Shown in pieces: positions 27,440 through 63,000 of a stretch of 64,000 nucleotides of DNA. Every line of letters begins with the position of its first letter. Position 1 is the first letter of the stretch. Both the position numbers and the translations under genes were made by a program. Below the pieces are notes generated by a model. The model worked only from the letters and a program-made list of their open reading frames with translations. It ran no database searches and was not told the DNA's origin. This stretch comes from Enoplolaimus lenunculus (Eukaryota > Nematoda > Enoplea > Enoplida > Thoracostomopsidae), in NCBI GenBank assembly GCA_030248215.1, contig JASANG010000668.1, positions 124,001 to 188,000 of the forward strand, given 5' to 3'.

Positions 27440-27563
27440 AAGCAGACCTACCGAGCGACGATAGAACTAGCAGCCTTGGGATTCCGAGACAAACGCTCTA
27501 TTACTGCGCCACGCGACCCGCCTGATTTCGAGGCAAACGCTCTACCACTGCGCCACGCGATCC
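27440..27563 (-). mobile_element. tRNA-related SINE with two tandem heads
   Basis: On the minus strand GGATCGCGTGGCGCAGTGG, with the box-A-like TGGCGCAGTGGTAGAGCG, is followed 44 bp later by a second, near-identical head (GGGTCGCGTGGCGCAGTAAT). A degenerate box B (AGTTCTATCG) lies downstream. The cloverleaf does not close well, so a SINE or tRNA pseudogene is more likely than a working tRNA. The 3' body may extend to about 27313. Confidence 0.6.
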
Positions 27564-30470
27564 GCATCTCCTTCGTCAATTATGTATATGGACCGTATGT
27601 TGGCAACAAGCTTACTATATAGTAGAATGCACTCGCTTCACATGCTTATATTTTATGGCAAACTAGTCAAAGTGTTTGCAATATTTGAAAACATTAACAT
27701 TTAATAGTAATCCAATTTTTTCACCAGAAATTTTAGTTTCTAATTTTACAAATTGCCTGCTGCATGCACTTAATCGCCGAAAACATTGTTTGATTTTTTG
27801 GGAGTGTCGTAAGTTTTGTGGAACCAATCTGAGCATACAGTTACGACAAAGTCCCCTAAGGAAGTTACTTGGGGCTAATCTGAGCATTGAAAATGTATCA
27901 ATATATTTGTAGGGGTTAGACACAAAGCTTGAATTTTTTGTTTTAGGTGCGAAGGTCGAAAATAAATTTTTGGTCCAAAAATTTGAGGAACTGCTTACAC
28001 AAGGAGCCACCAGCTCTGCGGCTCATGTCCAGCAAGGCCAAAAATTTGCAAATTGCGTGTTGTAATGCACAAATACAGCAAATTCAGACCGCATACCAGG
28101 ATCAGAAATTGTGCTCAAAATCACGAAAAATCAAATATAAAAGTATTTCTCACTTTTTAAATTTTAACCAGCTGTATAGTTTATGATCGGTTTATATATC
28201 TTATACAGGTTTAACTTGTAATTGATTGAAAATTAATAAGATGCTCCTGCATTGAGTATAAAACAATTCGTCACCGCCCGACCACTTGTCCCCTAACAGT
28301 GTCCTAAAGCGTACGAATACATCTAAGCATAATCCCAAGCGTAACCCTAACACTATTAAGCCTAAGCCTAAGCATAATGATGGGCTTCGAAATTACGAGC
28401 GAATGAAATTTCGACTTACAAATTGTCGGGCGAAGAGTTGTCGGTCAACGAATTATCGTGATGCCTCCTATATTACATAGGGATCTGATAAGATAGGCGT
28501 GCGAGCTTCCTGAAAACTTGTCTTTCTATCCGCTACTGTACTTAAGCTTTTACTGTAAGATCGACGAATTATGCAATCGCATGCTGCAATCAGCTGATCA
28601 GCATCGATAATGATTGTAATGTTTAGCGTTTTAGAACACGCAGGTATATGCGCATACGTATACGCAACTGTGGAAACTTCAATTTCTGTACGATCAGTTA
28701 CATAAAGTGCTACTACTAAAATTATAGACATCATTTCATTTACTTAATATCGCAGACCGCCTACGCTCTATCACCGGAATCACTAGTCTACCACTGCATT
28801 CTTAGCTCAGCTCTAGCCACTAGTGGCGTAGTGAAGGATTTGATTTGAAGAGGGCCGGGTACAAGAAAAAGACCGAAATAAAGTGGATGTTGCGAAAAAT
28901 TTGACCAATCGTTATCGATGGATCAACGAGGCAGTGTGTTTACCTAATGGAAATTCAGCTTCGGTGGCTGTCGCTCACGGACCCCATTGCGTATGAGTCT
29001 GCTAGCAATCGAGATGCGTAATTTTCACATTTCGAGCAAGCAGAAGAAGCTCTTATTTAATGCAAACTCTTTTCTGATCAACTGATGATGAAAGCAAATT
29101 TTTGAAAACGACCGAAGTCATTTAATTTTATTTGTTTCTTTCTTTTCTTTCTTTCTTAATTTCGCAAATTTTCAAGGATTCACAAATAATTTTTCCATTA
29201 GAATCCACGCAAGAAAAGTAGAAAGCTCTGAATTTATGTTTCAGAAATGGACCCCGGCAGAATATGGATGTTTTCGGTTATCCCAGTTCAGCCAGCGTTC
29301 GCCCAAAATATTATTTGATTTGGAAACTTTTTGCACGTTTGAGCTTCTCACGGCCTCTCCTGATTATTTCATACTAAAATTTTTATTTTTGAAAAATTTG
29401 ATTTTTAAGGTCCCAACGTTTCCCCTTGGGATCCAAACAAATTTATTGCCACAAAAATACACAATTTACGTACTGTTCGACGCGGAATACCTTGAGACTT
29501 CAGAATTTTTCAAAAATTCAAATTTGGTCTTGGAATGTCTAGGGAAGGTTCTGAGACGTAAATATGCAAAAAGTTTCAAAATCCCACCATTTTTGTGCAA
29601 ACGCCGGCTGGGGGGCTTAACCGAGAAGACCCGAATGTTGGATCGTGGGTGTGTAAGCGGAGATTTTGAAAAAAACGCTTAAGTGACAGTATTAATATTA
29701 AAAAATTGTTCCTTCCAAATGTTAATTTAGTAATATTTCGGATCCACCGAAGTCAGAAAGGCCAGAAAGGCTGATCCATTGACAAAAATTCTACCTGCCC
29801 TCTAGAGAAGTAGCTTCTACGTCGCTTTTCACATGTTTCTGTAAAACATTTATTTGTGTTGTTTCAAAACCTTGGCAAGGTTATACTTCGAAATGTACTT
29901 TAAAAACTTAAGTATGCTTTAAAGTTTCAAACTCAACTTTATTTGGTTCTGGAGTCATTTATGCGCTAAAATTAGGGATAATTGACATTTATGGATTCTA
30001 ATTATGGTTTAGAGACTCTATCTGCTTCGGACTTTTATTAGGGGTACGGACTCCTATTGATTGGGACTCAAAATGGAACCCCCACTTATTACAACCACCT
30101 CTTTTATTCGGGTCACTACACTATATATGCTGGGCACGTGTCTGTGATTTTTTGCTGTAAATTTTAAACGACATACGCCTTATTGCGTGCTACCTTTTTG
30201 ACAGCCACCGGCTCTTGAATTGAGAAATGGCAAAAATTTCTAGTTTCGCTTTTTGACAATTTTGTTATGATCAAACTTTACGGACATAACATTAGCTGCT
30301 GCGTATCCGAGGTTATATTTTGGTGATATAGCCCTATTTAGAAGGCTTTATCTTAGCAAGCGTTACGATTGACAAAAAGTTTTTACCCTCTGCGATCAAG
30401 TAAGTTATATAGATTAGTAATTAGTAAAAATATACTTTTTTCGTCTTTTTAAAGTTACTTAGAAAGATAG

Positions 30471-30641
30471 GCCAATGTATATAACAGGGCCGTAACAGCA
30501 GTATAAACATATTTTTAAGCTTAACCCTAATCGTAAAGCCTAAGGATGGGCTTATACCTAAGCTTAACCAAAAAATTACTCGAAAGCTTACTCTATTGCA
30601 GTGCCACCGGAAAACGTTCCACTCCCGATCTTCACATGTGC
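30471..30641 (-). mobile_element. TTAGGC-bearing MITE, reverse copy
   Basis: Starts GGCCAATGTATATAACAGG and ends near GATCTTCACATGTGC, with few and degenerate GCCTAA units. Older than the copies with exact duplications. Confidence 0.7.
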
Positions 30642-31808
30642 TGAAACGTATATCCTTTCACCTTTAGCTAAATTTTGTTTGAGTATTTGTTTTTAATTTT
30701 TGCAATTTCCTCACACGACGGGCTGCTGTTTGTCCACGCTACGAAAACTAAAATTCTGAATTTTACTAGAGACACAATTCTAATGCGATTTCGTTTCCGA
30801 AACGAAACTGTTTCTATTTTAGTGAGTTTAGTATATGAAGCGTTCTAAAATTTAAATAGAATATATTTTAACAGATAGTAGCTAAAATCAAGCTTAGTTG
30901 TGTATTTTCGAGCACAGTATTAATCTGCTACAAAGCGTGAGACCAGTCTTAGCGTTTAAATTGTTACCGTTTAGGTTCAAATGTACAAGCTACACTCGAT
31001 ATAGGGCTCATAGCCAGGATGTTGGTTTTTGTACACTTGCCCCGATATTTAAGGTTACGGGTTAACCTTAAGCTTAAGCTCAACCTTAGCCTTGTGGAAA
31101 GTTTTAGACTTAGGCTGAGGTAAATACACTGCGCCCATGCCTGTGATTATTAGATTAGGTTCCAGCTTAGGCCTAGGTTTAAGCTGAGGTAAGTTTTTTC
31201 CGAAACCTTAACCCTTTTCACATGAATATTTTCAAAATTATATACAAGATGTAATTTCTAGGTAAGATTCGATATCCAGTCTCTTGGGTGGGAGGCGTTT
31301 TCGATGACCACTTAGTTATATACAACTAAATTACACAAATTTTTTCTGAACACAAAAGACGAAACCTTTCGACTAAGCCTTTCTCACATGAATATTTTCA
31401 ATTTCATATAAGATGCACTTTCAAGGTAAGATTTGATCCGCAGTCTCTGGGGTGGGAGGCGTTTACGATGACATCATTCAGCTATAGGAGCTTGACTGTC
31501 GAGCCCAAGGGGGCTCTCACGTCTTGCAGAGATTTCGCACTGCGCATGTATGTTAGAATTGTTAAACACTGCTCGCAGTGTCTGTGCTGCTCGGATATGA
31601 CTTGTACTTAGTTGCTCAGAGTATACTCTATGAGTTAAAGAGTTAGTCCAGCCTAGGCGTAAGCCTGAGCCTAAGCCTATTAATCCTAAGATTAATGGTA
31701 GTGAACAAGAGCCAATATTACTGTGTCTCCCAAGAATGTGTTTACCATCTGGCTACAATACAATCTAAAATAGACCTAAGATAATGACAGTACGCTAGAA
31801 CTGCTAGC

Positions 31809-32163
31809 GTGTACCTGGTAAAACACGTCAATGAGTTACGCGATGCCCTTCAGTACGCTTTTAAAAACGAAAACATTTGTCACGGCACAAACTGTTTTAG
31901 GTTTGACTGTAACCTGTTTAGGCGTAGGTCAACGCTAATTGGACCTTTCCGCCTGCGAACCTGTTGCCACATTTGTACGGTAACCAATCAAATTTATTCT
32001 TTCAGGTATCATCTACACATAGCAAACTGTCGAAATCTAAAATCACTAATTGCACTTTGCATAATTATTAGATTAATGACAATATATTAATGTAAACGTT
32101 ACACGTTTGATTGAAGAAACGCCGACTGTCAATTTAGAAAAATCAGGTTTGAATTTAAATAAA
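31809..32163 (+). promoter_or_regulatory. Upstream region of the matrix-protein gene with a possible leader splice acceptor
   Basis: Directly before the start codon there is a pyrimidine-rich TTTATTCTTTCAG ending at 32005, 158 bp from the ATG. It could accept a 5'-UTR intron or a trans-spliced leader, as is common in nematodes. A CCAAT motif lies just upstream. No convincing TATA box or Pol II start was identified. The open stretch here has no protein-like features and is not called as a gene. Confidence 0.25.
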
Positions 32164-56622
<24,459 letters not shown>

Positions 56623-56729
56623 TGATTAGTTTTTGTATGGTGTTTAATTTGGTAACTGGTATCTTCCTTGTTTCTTTAATTTATGATTTCCAAGTTATCA
56701 AAATTTAGCCGAAATTGAATTTTCAAACA

Positions 56730-57067
56730 CGGCTGGGTTTCCGAAACCCTACTTAAGTATCACTTGGTACTTAGTACCGTCTAAGAATTTGTCATTTTTA
56801 AATACTTAAGTCGCTGATTAAATTTGATAGATTACAAATTTACCATTCACGCATACTCACCTTAGTCTAACTGAAATTGTAAACTCACGGTGCCTTATTA
56901 TATATAAAGCAAAACTATTACTTTCTTGTTATAACAATGGCTGGCATTTACCGTTCATTTGATTTTTGATTTTGCTCGAAAATTAAGTATTAACTTAAGT
57001 TGTCAACTTAAGTAATTACTCAAGTATAACTTAAGTAAATACTTAAGTAAGAATTCAGAAACCCAGC
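56730..57067. mobile_element. GGCTGGGTTTC-type MITE downstream of the matrix-protein gene
   Basis: GGCTGGGTTTCCGAAACCC and GAATTCAGAAACCCAGCC form the inverted ends, with many TACTTAAGTA units inside. It lies about 110 bp past the inferred stop, so it may be in the 3' UTR. A half copy lies at about 38335-38395. Confidence 0.8.
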
Positions 57068-57208
57068 CAGAGAACGTATCACGTAAAGTTTGTGGTTCCT
57101 TGTTGTAGAATTATACGTGCTTGCAGTGTCGAACATCTCGAACAGTATTTTATTCTTATTTTTCACAAATCGTAGTTCGTTTGTTTGATAACCTAGAGGC
57201 GTTTGTGC

Positions 57209-57372
57209 GGCTAATGTATAGAACAGGGCCGTAACAGTACTATAAGCACATGCCTAAGTATAAGAATGAGCTTATACCTTAACATAAGCTTTCCTGAGCA
57301 AAAAATTATCCTAAAGCTTATGGTTAATCTATAGCAGTCCTGCGGAAAACCGTTCTGCCGCCGACATGAGCC
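57209..57372 (-). mobile_element. TTAGGC-bearing MITE downstream of the matrix-protein gene
   Basis: Flanks GTTTGTGC and ATTTGTGC (seven of eight). Ends GGCTAATGTATAGAACAGG and GCCGACATGAGCC. Few hexamer units remain. Confidence 0.82.
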
Positions 57373-58426
57373 ATTTGTGCTATAGTTAGCTGTTCTCTAG
57401 AGTTTAATATGCTGTTCGGACTTCAGTCAATACTACGATGAATCAGCCGCATTTCACATTCGAAGTGTTTACTTATTCGAGTTAATTGTATTACATGATT
57501 TAATTAGCGTTGATATGTATACTTGTTGTAAAAACGAGGCAAAGCTGTTTAGGCTTATGCCGGGTTTACGTTATAACTGGTACATCACAGAACACGTTTT
57601 GTCTATGTTGATTCGTCGTCTCAACGCAAAATATAAAAATAGCGGTTTGACGACAAAATATAAATGTCACATGACATTGGCTTACAAATCACCAATCTCA
57701 AGTGATCATCGAATAAAAGTGGATATATGTCATATGATACCACGGGACATAATATCATATAACAGAATTTTACCAAACATTACATGATGTTATAGTGCAC
57801 AGTGTAATTTGTGCACACTAATAGAATAGTTAAAAGTTAGAAATCGTAGCTGTAAATGATTTTCAATGTTGAATCAGCTTCTACGTTTCTGTTTCTGACG
57901 AAAGTTTTCCCTAAATATATTCCTAAGTACAAATAATTCAAATTTCAAATTTTAGTTATGACATTCTACGGGTAGTTTAGGTTAGTTTACCACAACTTTC
58001 GCAGACATTTTCAAACATGTTATATTTCAGCACAAGTAGTGAAACTTGCTACGAATTAAACACAATTATCGCCTCTAATGGACTGAAGTCCCTGGCCCTG
58101 CGGCCACTGCCTTACGAATTTCTACATTCCACCCCGGCGTTAGAACCATTTTTTCGAAAACTTCGATAAGAGAGATTTCATTCAGCTGTTTGTTAACTAT
58201 ACACAGTAGTAGTTGAAAGAAAAATTCTTGAGGTGCAAGGACGTCCGTACGAGGGAGCATCGAGGGTCATGACACCCAAATCCGGCTGACGTCCAACCTT
58301 CACCAAATGGACTCGAAAAGTAAACAATCTTGAATGATAATTGTAGAGGCCCCTCAAAACTTACTCGGTGATCCCACCTACAACTAATTTGTTACGGACG
58401 TCGCTGTTGATGTGGGGCGCGTATAC
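57373..58426. other. Convergent intergenic space, nothing recognised
   Basis: Between the last MITE and the satellite array. A 90-codon plus-strand frame at 57515-57787 shows no module pattern and no phase-compatible acceptor, so it is left uncalled. No clear AATAAA signal was identified for the matrix-protein gene. Confidence 0.4.
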
Positions 58427-59835
58427 CATCTGTCCCTCTCTATTTCAACATTTAGTCCCGTGACTCCTATCATACACGACCATATTTTCAAACTGAACTC
58501 GGTGGACGTCGATGCATCTGTCCCTCTCTACTTCAACAATTAGTCCCGTGACTCCTATCATACACGACCATATTTTCAAACTGAACTCGGTGGACGTCGA
58601 TGCATCTGTCCCTCTCTATTTCAACATTTAGTCCCGTGACTCCTATCATACACGACCATATTTTCAAACTGAACTCGGTGGACGTCGATGCATCTGTCCC
58701 TCTCTATTTCAACATTTAGTCCCGTGACTCCTATCATACACGACCATATTTTCAAACTGAACTCGGTGGACGTCGATGCATCTGTCCCTCTCTATTTCAA
58801 CATTTAGTCCCGTGACTCCTATCATACACGACCATATTTTCAAACTGAACTCGGTGGACGTCGATGCATCTGTCCCTCTCTATTTCAACATTTAGTCCCG
58901 TGACTCCTATCATACACGACCATATTTTCAAACTGAACTCGGTGGACGTCGATGCATCTGTCCCTCTCTATTTCAACATTTAGTCCCGTGACTCCTATCA
59001 TACACGACCATATTTTCAAACTGAACTCGGTGGACGTCGATGCATCTGTCCCTCTCTATTTCAACATTTAGTCCCGTGACTCCTATCATACACGACCATA
59101 TTTTCAAACTGAACTCGGTGGACGTCGATGCATCTGTCCCTCTCTATTTCAACATTTAGTCCCGTGACTCCTATCATACACGACCATATTTTCAAACTGA
59201 ACTCGGTGGACGTCGATGCATCTGTCCCTCTCTATTTCAACATTTAGTCCCGTGACTCCTATCATACACGACCATATTTTCAAACTGAACTCGGTGGACG
59301 TCGATGCATCTGTCCCTCTCTATTTCAACATTTAGTCCCGTGACTCCTATCATACACGACCATATTTTCAAACTGAACTCGGTGGACGTCGATGCATCTG
59401 TCCCTCTCTATTTCAACATTTAGTCCCGTGACTCCTATCATACACGACCATATTTTCAAACTGAACTCGGTGGACGTCGATGCATCTGTCCCTCTCTATT
59501 TCAACATTTAGTCCCGTGACTCCTATCATACACGACCATATTTTCAAACTGAACTCGGTGGACGTCGATGCATCTGTCCCTCTCTATTTCAACATTTAGT
59601 CCCGTGACTCCTATCATACACGACCATATTTTCAAACTGAACTCGGTGGACGTCGATGCATCTGTCCCTCTCTATTACAACATTTAGTCCCGTGACTCCT
59701 ATCATACACGACCATATTTTCAAACTGAACTCGGTGGACGTCGATGCATCTGTCCCTCTCTATTACAACATTTAGTCCCGTGACTCCTATCATACACGAC
59801 CATATTTTCAAACTGAACTCGGTGGACGTCGATGT
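58427..59835. repeat. 88-bp tandem satellite, about 16 copies
   Basis: The unit recurs every 88 bp (for example GGTGGACGTCGATGC at 58501, 58589 and 58677). Inner units look identical. Edge units carry small variants: CTTCAACAAT near the left end and ATTACAACA in the last two. Each unit contains GACGTC and ATGCAT palindromes. The right edge merges into the last exon of the LAPTM-like gene, so the array probably arose by amplification of that gene's 3' end. Confidence 0.95.
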
Positions 59836-60035
59836 TTCTGATGGACGACAGATCGTTTGTGTTTTAAATATTTATAAAATTTAACAAATTGAATTAAAAA
59901 CCACGTTTCAATAAGCATACACAACAGCGCGTACACCGTATAACAACACCAGTAAGCGAACAAAGCAGCCCGTATCGCAGCTGGATCGTTGCCAAGTTGT
60001 AAAGCGCTTTCGAGGACCAGTTTGAAGGAATGAAC
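59808..60035 (-). CDS. LAPTM-like last exon: TM4, basic tail and stop
   Basis: Acceptor ATTTTTAG, phase 0. It encodes VHSFKLVLESALQLGND, a hydrophobic segment with WCCYTVYALLCM and FLIQFV, then KFYKYLKHKRSVVHQKHRR and a TGA. The last residues and the stop fall in the edge copy of the 88-bp satellite, so the 3' UTR is probably satellite. Confidence 0.7.
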   Translation of the reverse strand, partial: VHSFKLVLESALQLGNDPAAIRAALFAYWCCYTVYALLCMLIETWFLIQFVKFYKYLKHKRSVVHQKHRRPPSSV

Positions 60036-63000
60036 CTAAAAATAGAAATACTTTTGCCTATCAGAAGAAACACCAAAAAAATTTTCCGGACTGAAATATG
60101 GACGGAATCCAGGTTATTTTTAGCGTATATCAGGGTGTAACCGCATACCAAAAAATTGACGCAGCCGAAGCCGCATAATGTAATATCCGGCTGGATCCAG
60201 AGCCAGGTGATAAATTTAAATCTGATACTAGATTGCATTCAAATATCAGAACATAGCTTACAGGTGGCTATGTTTCAGGCTATTATTTTTGCCTAGGCTT
60301 AAAGTTTCGTTACAGACTTATTTTTACGCTGAAGTTTAGACTTAGCCTTAGGAATAGGAATATGCTGACCTATATACTGTTATGCCCGTGGAATACCACA
60401 GATCATCTTTACTAGGTTTTCCAGCGTTTTTTGCAACAAAATATTGTGAACGTAACGTAGAAGAGTACGCGCAAACATTTACATTACCTGTATGACAGAA
60501 AATATGTAAAAGCAAGGCAATCAGTTCCATGGTAGTTGGCATAAACACAAATGATCTTTTCAATTTGTTGTAGTTTTAAATACATCAGGCATGTTAAAAT
60601 ACCGGAGCCGGATATCGATATTTTGCAGGATCCGGATATCGATATTTTGCCGGGGCCGGATATCGATATTTTGTAGGAGCCAGAGCCGGAGAAGGCCGTA
60701 ACATTATTAATCGCTAAATAATTCGGTATCTTACACATTAAAACATTCTAAGTAATTTAAATTCGTTTTCTTAGTATATATGCGCGCTCTCCATATAAAT
60801 GTCCAATCGTCTGAGGACATAGCGTGCCTTTATGGTGGCGCTATACATGTTGATATCTTTAATGTTGCACCATACATCGCTGCATGGCAAGTATATCGCT
60901 AATTTGTAAAAATTTCCGTTACTAATCAGATTAAATCCTAATTTTGATTTTGGACATACTTCTTCGCTGTATTGCAATCCAATTAGATCAACACGATCAT
61001 ACACAGCGAACGAGCACAATACTAGGGTTACCAGAGCGTATATCATTCGGATAATTATTGCAATTAAGTGAGGGATCAGAAGCTGTCGAGTACCCTAAAA
61101 CAGGGACCTCCGTTAGCGACATACGTTAAGCTATAAACGTTCAACGCTTCGAAGAATAAACTAAAAGTTCAAAACTTCGACCCATGTAAGATCAGGGGCG
61201 GAACGTTTATCTGTATGAGTGCAATAGAGTTAGCTTGAGCTTTAGACTATTTTTTGATTTTGCTTACGCTTAAATATATATGCTCGTTCTTACGCATAGG
61301 CTTTGGAGTATGCTTCGAGGAAAATAAATTGGAGAAGAAGTGATTGAACTTTTGTACAATCTGTCTCAAACCAAACTAACTCTCATTGGCAATGTTTCCC
61401 CAATACGTACTGGCAGTAAGATTGTCTATCATGAGATTAAACCGGATTTGAAAAACTTTTAAACTTTTTTTAAATTTTGCCAAAACTGATTTTCAAAAAA
61501 CAGTTACGAAATTGCACTTAGCAACGATATCACAAAATTTTAAGCTGGAAGAAATAGGAAACTCAATAGATGCGGCGAAAACCTACGTTGATTGATGAAG
61601 TGCCTCTCAACCGAAAATATTTGTCGCGGTTGGCAATCGCAGCTTAAAATGTAATCTCGTTTGAGAAGAGAACATTTTATTGCAATGATTCAGTAACACC
61701 AATCTTATCTCTTTGATATCTTTTAAACATTAAATTCGTAGTGAAACCACAAACGTTAACCCTGTTTTCTAGCCTATTAAGCATCTAATATTTTACGCTA
61801 ATTCATCCGACGCTATGTCCCATATTCTCAAATTTGTATGCACTACCTATGACCAATTGAGAAAAGGTCGTGTAAATTTTGAATCGGGTAACTGTAAACT
61901 TCAAAATTTAGCACATTTTTCGCATTTGATGGGTTTTACTTTTGAGCCAAGTTTGACCTGTGGTGCTGCCGAGGTTCGCTTGTATGAAAACCTATTGCTA
62001 ACCAGCAGGTGTGTAAACGGATAGTAAAAATAACCGAAACGGAAACGGATAGTGATCGAAATAACGGAAACGGAAAACGGATACTGCAGTATCAAAATTC
62101 AAAAGATGTTTTATGTTTCGGTCAACACAATAGAGACGTGCAAGTATTCACTGGGCTTTGTAAAATTTTAAAGAGAAGTGGCGGATGCGACGAAAATTTT
62201 AAGATTTTAAATTTCCTAAGTTTATTCTATTTTGAACAATTGCAACATATTTGTATTAATGAAGAATTGCAAGATATATTACGCGATTTATAACTTAATT
62301 TGAGCGTAAAAATAACTGTATTTCTGGTGTTTTTATAACGAAAACGGATACTGATTTTTAACGGAAACATCCGAATACACCCTGCTAATCAGTGATAAGT
62401 GCTACACATATTTGAGAATACGGCCCTAATTTAAAAGATTCGGCCAGTTTTGGTCGCACCTGTATTGCAGCAACAAACACTAATAACACAGTGAACGCCG
62501 TTAATAAGTCAATTGAAATAAGAATAAGGTATCCAAGTGCTTGACTATACGGTGTTAGCAAATGACGTTTTCGCTGAAATTCTGAGTAAACTGTTGCTGC
62601 CTGAAGAACAAACTGATATATATGTGTGTAATATGTATATATATATATGTATATATATGTATGTTTAGCTTTCCAAAAGTGCTGCGGAGTTTCAAACGTC
62701 TTCACATAGAAAATTTATCAGTATACTTTTACGCACTAATTCTTTTGTAGATCGATTTATTATATATTGTTGAAACCAATGTTTACTTGTGGTGGAACGG
62801 TGCCCAAAATACGTAGATGGGGTGTGCCAGGTTTAACATATTATAGATGTCTTAAAACATTATAGCGACAACTTTGGTTATTATATTAAATTCTGTTGCT
62901 GCCCGTTATCCTCGGCAGAATTTGCTAGATGCACCTCGTCTTAAATAGTAGAAGTCTAGCTACTCTAACTTAAATTATAGCTTAACTAAATTTGAATGTT

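Larger units (their letters stand above)
22026..32163. other. Intergenic region with dispersed repeats, no gene called
   Basis: Apart from the elements listed, this stretch has no spliced or unspliced frame with protein-like features. Fragments of TTAGGC-type units occur at 22990-23120, 25860-25920, 28320-28385 and 31040-31180. A 148-codon frame at 29236-29682 and an 88-codon minus-strand frame at 28468-28734 have no recognisable domain. Confidence 0.4.

Noticed and set aside
27480-27563. Functional tRNA gene on the minus strand
   Set aside because: Box A is good, but box B and the acceptor pairing are degenerate and the head is duplicated; SINE or pseudogene preferred.
28468-28734. 88-codon minus-strand frame with a hydrophobic start
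   Set aside because: Composition is fairly protein-like, but no partner exon, domain or clear splice sites were found; too weak to call.
29236-29682. 148-codon plus-strand frame
   Set aside because: Phe/Leu/Lys-rich as expected for AT-rich non-coding DNA, with no domain or flanking exon.
57515-57787. Additional downstream exon of the matrix-protein gene
   Set aside because: Has a CC pair but lacks the six-Cys pattern and a phase-1 acceptor.
58427-59835. CRISPR-like array
   Set aside because: Units are contiguous 88-bp tandem repeats without unique spacers, in a eukaryotic context.
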